Part shown: in pieces, positions 9,576-19,300 of the stretch
How positions within the stretch are numbered: position 1 is the first letter of the stretch
How the letters are laid out: each line of letters starts with the position of its first letter
Assembly (NCBI GenBank): GCA_934490165.1
Contig: CAKSTB010000017.1
Coordinates: forward strand, 1-62,455
Direction of reading: 5' to 3'
DNA from: an uncultured Ruminiclostridium sp.
Lineage (GTDB): Bacteria; Bacillota; Clostridia; Oscillospirales; Ruminococcaceae
Length of the DNA: 62,455 nucleotides
Position numbers and translations under genes: made by a program
The notes under the pieces: model-generated
Told to the model about the DNA's origin: nothing
The model's database searches: none
The model's input: only the letters and a program-made list of their open reading frames with translations

Positions 9576-10465
9576 ATGTCCATTATCGCACTGATCTCTG
9601 CGTCGCTTAGTCCCTTTTTCTTCATCTTTGCGATTATCTCAGCACGTTCTGCGGCTCTGCCCTCGGCTCTGCCTTCTGCTCTGCCTTTCTTAAGTCCGAC
9701 TGCTTCGCCCTCGGCTCTGCCTGCGAGCTTTGCAGAACGTTCAAGGCTTGCCTGGTCGTTAATATACTTTTCTCTTGAAATTGCGTCAAATCTGAGCTGT
9801 TCGTTTTCGCTGAAGTATTTCAGCTTTGTGATTGCCTTATCAAGCGTCGAATCCTTTGCTGTTTCTAACATATCAAGCTCCTCCTCCGTTTCTGCATTCA
9901 AGAATCTTAACCAACGTTCTTTTTTACTCTGAAGATTGGTTTTCCTGTGATTGAGTTTTTCAAGTTCGAAAAACTGTAATGAAAACTTATCGGTCAATAC
10001 ATCGTTATGTTTTTCTTCTTTGGGTACATATATTGAGTGATACTGCTCTCTTTCCGGGAACATCGAATAGCCGAGAATGTTAAGTGAAATTGTCATCGGC
10101 AGTTCGCTGTATGCGTCACCGGATTTAAGTGAGCCGGTGAATAATTTCGACCAGTAGAACAATGCCCTCTCGGCGTAGTCAGACCTCTGATTCAACTGTA
10201 TCTCTACATTGATAAGCCTGTACTTATTCTCCGTCTTATCCTTTTCACTTTGCAATTTGACATTGAGGTCAAGTCTGCTTACCTTTCCATCGGGGCTATC
10301 CGGCATCAGCTCATTCTTTGTTATCTGAATGTCAGCTATCTTTTCGTCTTCCGGTAATTCGAGTATTGCGTCAAGCAGCCCTATCAGAAGTTCGTTATCG
10401 CCATCGTCCGTAAACAACTTCTTGAATATTATATCCAGCTTCGCCTTTACTATATTTCTTGCCAT
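9572..10465 (-). CDS. Rpn-family PD-(D/E)XK nuclease / putative transposase
   Basis: A 297-aa protein of the Rpn (recombination-promoting nuclease, PDDEXK_2) family. The N-terminus (MARNIVKAKLDIIFKKLF) is typical. The catalytic-type residues are visible as the Asp in RLDLNV and the VEIQL (ExQ) strand, followed by the AERALFYWSKLF helix. Known family members cut DNA and promote RecA-independent recombination. The last 85 residues are a charged helical region with GRAEG repeats, duplicated in the next gene. GAAAGGAG precedes the start. The 205-bp gap upstream carries the palindrome copy at 10615 and nothing else that I can name. Such genes are common cargo and may have inserted into the element after its core was formed. 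Confidence 0.85.
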   Translation of the reverse strand: MARNIVKAKLDIIFKKLFTDDGDNELLIGLLDAILELPEDEKIADIQITKNELMPDSPDGKVSRLDLNVKLQSEKDKTENKYRLINVEIQLNQRSDYAERALFYWSKLFTGSLKSGDAYSELPMTISLNILGYSMFPEREQYHSIYVPKEEKHNDVLTDKFSLQFFELEKLNHRKTNLQSKKERWLRFLNAETEEELDMLETAKDSTLDKAITKLKYFSENEQLRFDAISREKYINDQASLERSAKLAGRAEGEAVGLKKGRAEGRAEGRAAERAEIIAKMKKKGLSDAEISAIMDI

Positions 10466-10614
10466 TTGTGCATCTCCTTTCGATTCGGTACTATTTCCTC
10501 AAGTATATTGTAACATAAAAACGGACAAAAGTCCAGCGAAACACAGCGAAAACATATACAAAATATAGTATTGTTTTTTGTTCGTTTCGCCGATTTTTAC
10601 AAACTTGTTACATT

Positions 10615-10630
10615 GTGCTACCTGTAGCAC
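10615..10630. repeat. ICE palindrome copy 3 (GTGCTACCTGTAGCAC)
   Basis: Lies between the second SpoVG-like gene (stop at 10671) and the Rpn-like gene (start at 10465). The flanks extend the dyad to TTGTGCTA / TAGCACAA. Confidence 0.85.
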
Positions 10631-10670
10631 AAAATAAATATATAGAAAACTGCCGCCGAACGATTATCTG

Positions 10671-11261
10671 TTAACGCTTCACGCTTGTTGCGGTTGCCTG
10701 TGTTTCCTGCTGTTTATTTGCTGTAGTTGCAACATTTTTATATGCAGCTATCACCTTGTTGCTCAGTTCATTGTGGAATTCCTTTGTAACCGGATTGGCA
10801 ACATTCTTGTATTCGCCGGCAGAATTTTTATACTGCGGCATCTGCAAAAACATTCCGTTTTCACCGTCAAAGACTTTCACACCTGACACAACAAAGCAAT
10901 CATCCATTGTTATCTGAACAAATCCTTTAAGATTGCTGTCAGGATTATTGTTAGGAATAACCTTGACCTTTGTAGCAATTGCTTCAGGCTCACTTTTAAT
11001 TACAGCAGTAGCATTGTTTTCATAGGCTGTCATTACAGCTGTGTTTATAGCTTTGCGCATTTCGGCGGTAACCGGATAGCAGTCGTCATAGTACTGATTA
11101 TCTTTACCGAGATGATTCGGCATAGCGACATACATTCCCTTTTCGGTTCCAATGACCTTAATGCCGCCAACGGCAAAGTTGCCGTTGAGTACGACTGTGG
11201 CTAAAGCTTTTAACTTGCTTTCCGGGTTGTCAAGCTTTGTTATTCTTGTTGTTATATTCAT
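10671..11261 (-). CDS. Double-domain SpoVG-like protein B
   Basis: A 196-aa protein made of two consecutive SpoVG-like domains. The first has KALATVVLNGNFAVGGIKVI followed by MYVAMPN; the second has GFVQITMDDCFVVSGVKVF followed by MFLQMPQ and then EYKNVANPVT. SpoVG proteins bind DNA and RNA and regulate many genes; single-domain forms are about 85-100 aa, so this is a fused pair. The ATG at 11261 is chosen because of GGAGG about 8 nt upstream and because the protein then begins MNI, like its neighbour. The tail is Thr/Gln/Ala-rich. It follows double-SpoVG protein A by 73 nt, almost certainly in one operon. A regulatory or nucleoid role in the element is inference. Confidence 0.85.
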   Translation of the reverse strand: MNITTRITKLDNPESKLKALATVVLNGNFAVGGIKVIGTEKGMYVAMPNHLGKDNQYYDDCYPVTAEMRKAINTAVMTAYENNATAVIKSEPEAIATKVKVIPNNNPDSNLKGFVQITMDDCFVVSGVKVFDGENGMFLQMPQYKNSAGEYKNVANPVTKEFHNELSNKVIAAYKNVATTANKQQETQATATSVKR

Positions 11262-11334
11262 ATAAGTACCTCCTGTTACGGATACAATCAATATCATATC
11301 CTGTTCTGTTGCGGTTCGGCGGCAGATTTCAGCA

Positions 11335-12129
11335 TTACAGCTTTTTATGATTTTCTGTTTCGGATGCGGCTTTAAGAGATATTTCCCGCATTGTTTCAAA
11401 ATCGGATTTCAGAAAACATATTGTAGTTTCCCGTGCATTGATTTTAGCGGAATATTTGATGTTGCGCTCAGACAGCTGATTGATCACCTTTTGAGCTATG
11501 CTGTTGTTTTTGAATAACTTGTACGCTACCTCGCCTTCAGCCGTCAATTCCGCATGGTTAATGTTCCCGCATAATATCTGAGTAGACAACAGCCCGTATT
11601 CAGATAACACCTTTTCTTTGAGTAATTGTCCGAAACGGTCATTCAAAGGGACTGCCATATCATAGTAATTACCATCTTTACTTTTAATTTTTGGCATTTC
11701 ATAATCTATTGTTCCGTCATGGCAGGTTATTTTAATGCCTGAAATAACAAAACTGTCTGACAGCCTGATTTCTCCCGATGCAGGAACATTATCGCCGTAT
11801 GCAGTTGTTTTATGAAGTCTTACTGTGATCTTCATATCCACCGGTGATTTATCGGCTAACGGAGAAGAGGAGTTATCTACATAATTTTTTATAACGGAAT
11901 TGATAATATCCTCTTTAACCTCCGAACGTGTAGGAAACGCCATATCATAGTATTTTCCGTCACTGTTACGATTACTTGGCATTGCTACATACAACGCATC
12001 GTCATCTGTGCCTATATCAATTATTCTAAAGCCGTGAATAGCTATGTTGTTGTTTAGAAAAACAGTAGCATAAGCTTTAACCGGACTTTTGTTATCTGTA
12101 TTTTTAATTACTTTTGACTGTATATTCAT
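11335..12129 (-). CDS. Double-domain SpoVG-like protein A with C-terminal extension
   Basis: A 264-aa protein. Domain 1 contains VKAYATVFLNNNIAIHGFRI and LYVAMPSNR; domain 2 contains SGEIRLSDSFVISGIKI, DYEMPK and YYDMAVPL, both matching the SpoVG fold pattern. About 75 extra C-terminal residues (ITAELT.. to the end) are unlike SpoVG and contain a predicted alpha/beta segment. I favour the ATG at 12129 (MNIQSKVIKN) by analogy with protein B, although the nearest good Shine-Dalgarno (AGAGGTGA, 12168-12175) is 38 nt away with palindrome copy 4 between them. If that palindrome folds as a hairpin, the gap shrinks to about 12 nt. A GTG at 12171 is the alternative start. Confidence 0.8.
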   Translation of the reverse strand: MNIQSKVIKNTDNKSPVKAYATVFLNNNIAIHGFRIIDIGTDDDALYVAMPSNRNSDGKYYDMAFPTRSEVKEDIINSVIKNYVDNSSSPLADKSPVDMKITVRLHKTTAYGDNVPASGEIRLSDSFVISGIKITCHDGTIDYEMPKIKSKDGNYYDMAVPLNDRFGQLLKEKVLSEYGLLSTQILCGNINHAELTAEGEVAYKLFKNNSIAQKVINQLSERNIKYSAKINARETTICFLKSDFETMREISLKAASETENHKKL

Positions 12130-12140
12130 ATAACCGTATT

Positions 12141-12156
12141 GTGCTACCTGTAGCAC
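12141..12156. repeat. ICE palindrome copy 4, longest arms
   Basis: GTGCTACCTGTAGCAC with flanks that extend the dyad to 11-bp arms (12136-12146 and 12151-12161, loop CCTG). It lies between the Shine-Dalgarno and the preferred ATG of SpoVG-like protein A. Confidence 0.85.
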
Positions 12157-12167
12157 AATACAGTTTC

Positions 12168-12175
12168 TCACCTCT
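12168..12175 (-). promoter_or_regulatory. Shine-Dalgarno separated from its ATG by a palindrome
   Basis: AGAGGTGA on the minus strand, just after the stop codon of the HAD-domain gene. The only plausible downstream ATG is 38 nt away, with a 26-nt perfect hairpin between. It decides between the ATG at 12129 and the GTG at 12171. Confidence 0.45.
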
Positions 12176-12177
12176 TT

Positions 12178-13245
12178 CTATATTTTGATTGTGCTACCTG
12201 TAGCACAATTTACTGAACGATTATTGTCAACTATATTGTCAAGAATCGGTTTATCGATGATATTGACTTTTGCGATTATTCTTTCACCCGACATCCGAAG
12301 ATGATAGCAAATACCTGATTGTTTAAGTTGCTCAACATCGTTCTGACTTATATGCGCATAATAGTAGTTCTCATTCGCCAATTTGCAAATATCGCTGTAA
12401 ATATCACCGTTCACTACATCAACGATCTCACCTTTCCACAGTTCTCCGTGCAGTCCTTTGTGATTAATATTGTTTTTGGCTTTTACAGATGTACCGCCTG
12501 CCTTTTCCCACTCCAATAGATTTTTATTATAATCGTCTATCAAAATATCTTTATCGGTGAGTTGATGACCGATAGCTTCTGACTTTGGTACATTCAGAGA
12601 AGTAAAAATTCTGTGATCTTTATCTATGTTAGGCAGATACTTATCAAGCCATTGGTTTTTTTCGTCCAATGAGCAGGAATTTAACGTAGCCGATAAAATA
12701 TAAATCTCCGCCGTGCTATCATTCGCTAATTTCTCAATAGCTGCTACAGCGTTTTCAAACGGCTTTAAATCTCTGAAAAAACCTTTTTCGAACATACGTT
12801 CAAGATACAAGTTTTCGTCGTGAAACCTTGCGATAGTTCCGTCCATGTCAATATAGATTTTTGTTTTTTCTTGTAATATGGGAATATTACCGGAGGCTAC
12901 TTGTTTGCTAACGCCTTCCAATTCATTTATAATTGCTTTTTCCCAATCATCAAGATTATTCGGAAGCGAGTTTTTGAAGCGCTCGGAGTTCAAACGGGAT
13001 GTATGCTCAAAAAATTCCTTTTCTATGCTTTTCTCACCACGAAAGCCGATATACCATTCATTGAGCAACAAAGGAATGAATTTTGCAACGAAAATATCAT
13101 TCATTTCATCTCTGTCGAGCTTTTTTGATGCATACATTGCATTATCTCCAAACCATTCCGTGATACGATCGGGTTCGGGTGTATTGTGCCTTATTTCATA
13201 TCTTGCTATCAATTCGATTTTATCAACTGTGGACAACTTTTCCAT
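12178..13245 (-). CDS. HAD-superfamily (5'-nucleotidase-like) protein with flanking ICE domains
   Basis: A 355-aa protein. Residues about 128-255 carry a HAD phosphatase core: the motif I sequence YIDMDGTIARFHDE with its two Asp, ILSATL as motif II, and DILIDDYNKN as motif IV, resembling deoxyribonucleotidases of the NT5C type. About 125 residues before it and about 80 after it are different domains. The C-terminal part (YAHISQNDVEQLKQSGI) resembles small accessory domains found in ICE-encoded multi-domain proteins. The last codons run through palindrome copy 5. It follows the giant methylase/helicase gene and precedes the SpoVG-like pair in the same orientation. A role in nucleotide metabolism or defence evasion during transfer is possible but unproven. 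Confidence 0.75.
   Translation of the reverse strand: MEKLSTVDKIELIARYEIRHNTPEPDRITEWFGDNAMYASKKLDRDEMNDIFVAKFIPLLLNEWYIGFRGEKSIEKEFFEHTSRLNSERFKNSLPNNLDDWEKAIINELEGVSKQVASGNIPILQEKTKIYIDMDGTIARFHDENLYLERMFEKGFFRDLKPFENAVAAIEKLANDSTAEIYILSATLNSCSLDEKNQWLDKYLPNIDKDHRIFTSLNVPKSEAIGHQLTDKDILIDDYNKNLLEWEKAGGTSVKAKNNINHKGLHGELWKGEIVDVVNGDIYSDICKLANENYYYAHISQNDVEQLKQSGICYHLRMSGERIIAKVNIIDKPILDNIVDNNRSVNCATGSTIKI
12191..12206. repeat. ICE palindrome copy 5, inside the 3' end of the HAD gene
   Basis: GTGCTACCTGTAGCAC encodes part of the C-terminal NCATGSTIKI of the HAD protein. Its centre lies 50 bp from copy 4. The presence of the repeat in coding sequence suggests the protein end has adapted to it. 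Confidence 0.85.
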
Positions 13246-13270
13246 ATTATAATCCTTTCTCAGTCAAGTT

Positions 13271-13286
13271 GTGCTACCTGTAGCAC
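13271..13286. repeat. ICE palindrome copy 6
   Basis: GTGCTACCTGTAGCAC between the end of the giant methylase/helicase gene (13344) and the HAD gene start (13245), right beside the hairpin at 13295-13321. Confidence 0.85.
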
Positions 13287-13294
13287 AAACACGT

Positions 13295-13321
13295 GTGCGG
13301 TGTGTTTTTTTCACACCGCAC
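13295..13321. terminator. Perfect 10-bp hairpin after the giant gene
   Basis: Arms GTGCGGTGTG (13295-13304) and CACACCGCAC (13312-13321) enclose a 7-nt homopolymer loop (T on plus, A on the minus-strand transcript). No U-tract follows the stem on the minus strand, so it may be an mRNA 3'-end stabiliser or processing site rather than a classical terminator. Confidence 0.5.
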
Positions 13322-13343
13322 AGCTTTGTTTACAGTCAGAAAA

Positions 13344-16300
13344 TTATAATACAACTTTTTTTGCATTCATAATTGTTTCTGCTTTTTCCTTATCATCAAT
13401 ACCAACCCGTATTATTATGCTACCGTCTGATTTGGTTTGCTTTTCAAAAGAAACAGACGCATTAGTTAAAGCATCTACCTGTTCATCGGTAGCAGGAAAG
13501 TAGTAGCAATCAGGTATATCTTCTTGCTTTTGCTCATCGGTCGCACCGGAAGATATAAGCTTCTCAACTTCTATCTGTCGCTTAGTTTTAGCCTTTAATT
13601 CTTCTTCCCGTGCAAACGGTTTCTGCACCTCAATCTGTGCAGTTTCATACTGTGTCTGTATATTCTTAAGTTCAACTTTTGCATTTTCGATATGCTCAGA
13701 TAAACGTCCGATTGCATTGTCGATACGAGTTATGTTACCGTTTGCGTCCTCGCCAAGTGATACTTTTTGTGTTGTTGCACCTTTTAATGCAATTTCATAA
13801 CAATGCACTACGCCTGAACTAAACTGCAGTTCCATATCAAAACCTCTGTATTTACCGATTGCTATCGGATCAGGGTTATTCATTTGCTTGCAGAACTCTA
13901 AGATAGCTTTTCCGGCATCGGCTTTTTCTGAAATGTATTTGCCGTCAATTTCAATGCCGACAAAGCTGTCATCGGAGGGCTTCGGATGTGCTTTTGCTGT
14001 AGCTAAGTCCTGTTCCAACGCTTTTATAGTGTTATTCAACGCCGCAATCTTCTGAGGATAGAATTTAATTATTTTATCCTCAAGGTTGTATTTTTCGGAA
14101 AGATAGTTAGCTTTCAATAGTTTCAGCTTTTGAACCTGAATGTCTAAATCCATTTTTTCTTTGATATACGGATTGCCTGTTGCAAGCATTTTGATCTCCG
14201 CATAAGAAAGTGCGGTTTCGTCTATATCATCAGCGGATCTTACCGGTGATTTACTTGTCATAATCTGACTGGCAAATTTTTGTTTGCCTTCAACGAGCTG
14301 ATAAAGGTAAGCGTCAAAGGTTTGCTCTGTAACATACCTGTAGATTTCAACTTCGGGATTAGAGTTGCCCTGACGAATAATTCTTCCTGCTCGTTGTTCA
14401 AGATCTGACGGTCGCCACGGACAATCTATATCGTGCAGGGCGATAAGCCTGTCTTGAACATTCGTGCCGGCTCCCATCTTTTGAGTTGAACCGAGAAGCA
14501 CTCTGACTTCGCCTTTGCGTGTCTTTTGGAATAACTCCTTTTTCTTAACATCGGTGTCTGCTTCGTGGATAAAGCGGACTTCACTTTCGGGAATGCCTCG
14601 CTCAATCAACTTCTTTCTGATGTCATTATACACCGAAAAAGTGCCGTCGTTCTTTGGAGTAGATAGGTCGCAGAACACAAGCTGCGCTGATTTCTTGTCG
14701 GCTGTTTCTTCCCATATGCGATAGATGTTATCAATACAAGCGTTGATTTTACTGCCCTCAAAGTCGGGAAGCATCTCATTCAGCATACGCTGATCAAGCG
14801 CAAGTTTTCTGCCGTCATTTGTTATTTTCAGCATATTGTCTACACTGGCATCAACGTTTCCTTTTCGCACGAGCTCAGCACGTTCGGCGAGCTTTGCGAC
14901 CATATCTTTTTGTATTTCTGACGGTTTTACAGCAACGCTATGAAAATTTGCTTTAGGAACCGGAAGTTCCAACATATCGGCTGTACGTATATCGGCAACT
15001 TCTTTAAACATTGACATAAGCTCCGGCAAATTAAAGAACTTAGCAAATCTTGTCTTTGCCCTGTAACCTGTACCCTCAGGCGTAAGCTCTATTGCGGTAA
15101 CGGTTTCGCCAAAAGTAGAAGCCCAGGCATCAAAATGCTGTAGTTCGTTTTTTGCAAGGGTGTCATATTGTAAGTAACGTTGAATGGTGTATAATTCCAC
15201 CATACTGTTTGAAATCGGAGTACCGGTCGCAAATACAGTTCCTCGACCGCCTGTAAGTTCATCAAGGTATCGGCACTTCATAAAGAGGTCGGAAGATTTT
15301 TGTGCTTCTGTTTGTGCAATACCGCCGACATTTCGCATTTTTGTGTAAAGGTAGAGGTTCTTGTAATAATGACTTTCGTCAATAAATAGCCTGTCGACAC
15401 CTAACCCCTCAAAAGTAACTACATCATCCTTGCGTGACTGATCGTTAAGCTTTTCAATTTTCTGACGAATAGTTTTTTTCGCTTTCTCAAGCTGTTTTAT
15501 CGAGAAATTTTCTCCTCGATTGCGTTTTAATTCGGCAATGCCGTTTGTGATTTCGTTTTCCTGCTGCTCGAGAGAAGCTCTTTGACGCTCAATGCTCATC
15601 GGTATTTTTTCAAATTGTGAATGACCGATAATTACAGCGTCATAATCTCCTGTAGCAATACGACCGCAGAACCTCTTGCGATTTTTAGTTTCGAAGTCTT
15701 TTTTTGTTGCTACTAAAATATTCGCAGAAGGGTAAAGCTGCAAGAACTCGGCAGCCCATTGCTCGGTGAGGTGGTTCGGAACTACGAACAGCGACTTGTT
15801 GCAAAGTCCTAACCGCTTTGATTCCATAGCTGCGGCTACCATTTCAAAAGTCTTGCCTGCGCCGACTGCGTGTGCAAGAAGTGTGTTTCCACCATATAGA
15901 ATGTGTGCGACAGCGTTTCTTTGGTGTTCTCTGAGTGTAATCTCAGGGTTCATTCCGCTGAATACAATGTGACTGCCGTCATATTCACGAGGACGAATTG
16001 AATTGAACCTTTCGTTATATAACTTGCAAAGCCGTTCTCTGCGTTGCGGATCTGACCATACCCATTCCTGAAAGCCTTGCTTTATAAGCTCCTGCTTTGA
16101 TTGAGCAATAGCCGTTTCTTTTTTGTTAAGCACAGGTTTTCTGCTTCCGTCAATATCTTCAACATAATCGAATATACGTACATCCTTTAAGTTCAATGTT
16201 TCTTCTATGATCTTGTACGCATTGATTCGAGATGAACCGTATGTGTTATAAGCCTTAACATTACTTCTGTCGTATGATTTCCCGTCAATGCTCCATTCAC

Positions 16301-19300
16301 CTGTGTACTGTGAATAGTGTACAACTATACTGCTTTTGACATAAGCCGGTGTATTTAAAAATTCGTGAACGAATTGCTGTACAACATCGATCGGCAACCA
16401 AGTCGAGCCTAACCGTACAGATATTTCGCTTGCTGTCAAGTCTTCAGGCTGAACCTTTCCTAACGCTTCAATATTAATGTTGAACGAAGAATCGGCTTCT
16501 GCAAACTTTTTGGCGATTGCAAGCTTTTCTCTGACATTGCCGGACAAATATTCATCTGCCATGAAATACTTAACTTGATTATCGTCATTTCCGTTATAAA
16601 GAGGGTTTAAAAAAATTACGCCTTTTAGATCGTTGAAAATCTCATCTTCCTCTTTTCCGGTCAGACGTTTCATGTATTCCATATCAATTATAGCTTTTTC
16701 GCCGATAGACACAGCGAGTGCTTCGCTTGCCGTATCGACCTGTGTAACAGGCTTATGCGGCATTATCGTTCTCTTAAAGAAAATATCCGCTTTACGTTCA
16801 AAATCACCTTCATCGCCGATTATCTCAAGGGCAGATAAAAGTGCAAAAGAACTGTCATCGCCAAAAGCAGATTTGTTAGCTCTGCTGTTGATATGACCGT
16901 ATTTATTAACGTAAGTGTCGTAAACCGCATTAAGCTTTGCCTGTTCTGCCTTTATCTCTTCATCGGGATAGTCTTCTGATTGTAGTTCTATCAGGTTGCG
17001 AACGCAATCTCTTATTCCGATCATACCCTTAATTCGGTTTTCGGCAGTTGCCGATACCTCTATAGGCGCCATACGGGAATTTTCACGGAAATAGATTTTA
17101 TCGTCCACTACCGTGTAAGAAAAATTTCTTACCGTAGGGTTGGCAGGAATCGAATTATCTTCTTCCTCAAGCTCATCGGGTACCACATATTCGGAAATCT
17201 CTCCGTGTATATTTGCTACCGCTTCCGATAACAATTCTGAAAGATCGGCATTTTCAAACGGCACGCAGGTTACTTCTTCGCCAAAGCGACCGCTTACGGT
17301 TTTCATCTCGCCGAGTATCATTTCCGGATTCTGTACAAAATATGAGTTCATTGTGATACCGTTTTCGTCAGTGTCAAGATGAACCCAATCCCGTTCAATA
17401 TCAACGAGCCTGTCACGCTTTTGCAGGAATAAAATATCTGACACAACCTCTGTACCTGCATTGCCCTTAAAGGTATTATTCGGCAGTCTGATTGCGCCGA
17501 GGAGTTCTGCCCTTTGTGCTATATATTTTCTGACAGATGAATTTGTCTTGTCCATCGTGCCTTTACTTGTAACAAGAGCCATAATACCGCCGGGACGTAA
17601 CTTATCCAAAGACTTTGCAAAGAAATAGTCGTGGATAAGGAAATTATACTTATCGTATCTCTTATCAAGCACCTTGAAATCACCGAACGGAACATTGCCG
17701 ATAACTCCGTCAAAGAAGCTGTCCGGCACATTCACTTCTTCAAATCCCTGTGCCGCTATTGAAGATTTCTGATAAAGCTGCTGTGCAATGCCTGCCGAGA
17801 TTGTATCAATCTCAACGCCGTAAATCTTTGTGCTTTTCATTGACTTTGGCAGCATACCGATGAAGTTACCGATACCGCAGGACGGTTCAAGCAGGTTGCC
17901 CTCCTTAAATCCCATCTGTTCCATTGCCTTGTATATGGCATTGATTACATCGGGAGGGGTGTAAAAGGCGGTCAGTGTACTTTCTCTTGCGGCGGCATAT
18001 TCTTCGGGTGAGAGTATAGTATAAAGCTCCGCAAACTCATTTGCCCACGCTGAATTATTCTCGTCAAAGGCTTCGGGCAAACCGCCCCAGCCGACATATT
18101 TAGACAGGACGAGTTGTTCTTCGGGTGTGGCAAATCTGTTTTCAAACTCACATTCTTTGAGTACCTTTATTGCTTCTGCATTTCTACGAAAGCGTTCTTT
18201 CTTGCCTACTTGTTCAACGGGATTGAAACGCAAATCAAAGTTATTTCGCTCTGACATCGGAACATCGGGGTGCAAGTCGAAGCTCTTTACCTTTGACTTT
18301 TTCCTCTGTTCCCAAGCAGGAGCAACCGTTTTTTGTTCTTTGTCGGATATGTCATCGGGGATTTCATCAAAATCGGCGGTATCGTGAACAGGCTCGGCGA
18401 TTATTTCAGGAGTTTTCTCCTGCGTTCCGAATTGCCTGTCAAGCTCCTCGTGACGGTCGTATTCCTGTTTTGCAGCGGTAATCAGCGCTTCGCCGAGAGT
18501 TTCCCACGAATGCGTAACCTCAAATCCGCCCTTGGTGCGGAATGTGATGCTTTCCTCGCTTTTTGTTGCGGAAATATCAACATCGTCTATACCGTCCTTG
18601 CTGCCGAAAAATTCGATATGGTTGAGCTTGCCGTACATACCCTTTGCAAGCTCCGCACGGACGTCCTCGCCGTTGTGATACCTTGTTGTTATATCCTCAA
18701 ATTTGTCTGCGGTCATACCTGCGCCGATAAGCCAACGGCTGCTTGTGCCGCTGTATTTCTGCGCTTTTTCGTAATTAAACAGCTTGTCGGCAAGTGTGTC
18801 CATTTCATCACTTGCAAGCTGATTGTCCGCAAGCAAGGTGAGGTTGTCAGTCAGAGTGCGCCTCGCTTTGCGTTCTTCAAGGGATAATGTAAAGTCGGGG
18901 ACTTCCTTAAAGCCTGCGCTGTCAACAAAATGCGCCGTGATTTTTCCGTTCTGCTTAACGCAGATAATGTCACTCACCGAAAGGGAATGTCCGTGGAAAT
19001 CTTCGGGACGATTGACGTTGAATTTTGCAAAAATATCCTCAAGCGTTTCGCTTTCCTGCATTCTGCCACGATACACCTGATTGTAATTTTCACGGTCGGC
19101 ATACATTCCGTGAGCCTGCATATATTCGCTGTTTGTAAAGCGATAGTCCCTTAATTCCTCGCCGTCTTTCAGCTGATAAATGGCATATCTCGGCTCGGTC
19201 AGAGCAAACAGCTTGCCAACGTAATTTTCTTCTCGGCTTGATATATCCTCGCTGTCAGTCATAAATTCCTCAACAGCCCCATCAAAGCCTGCGCTGCCCC

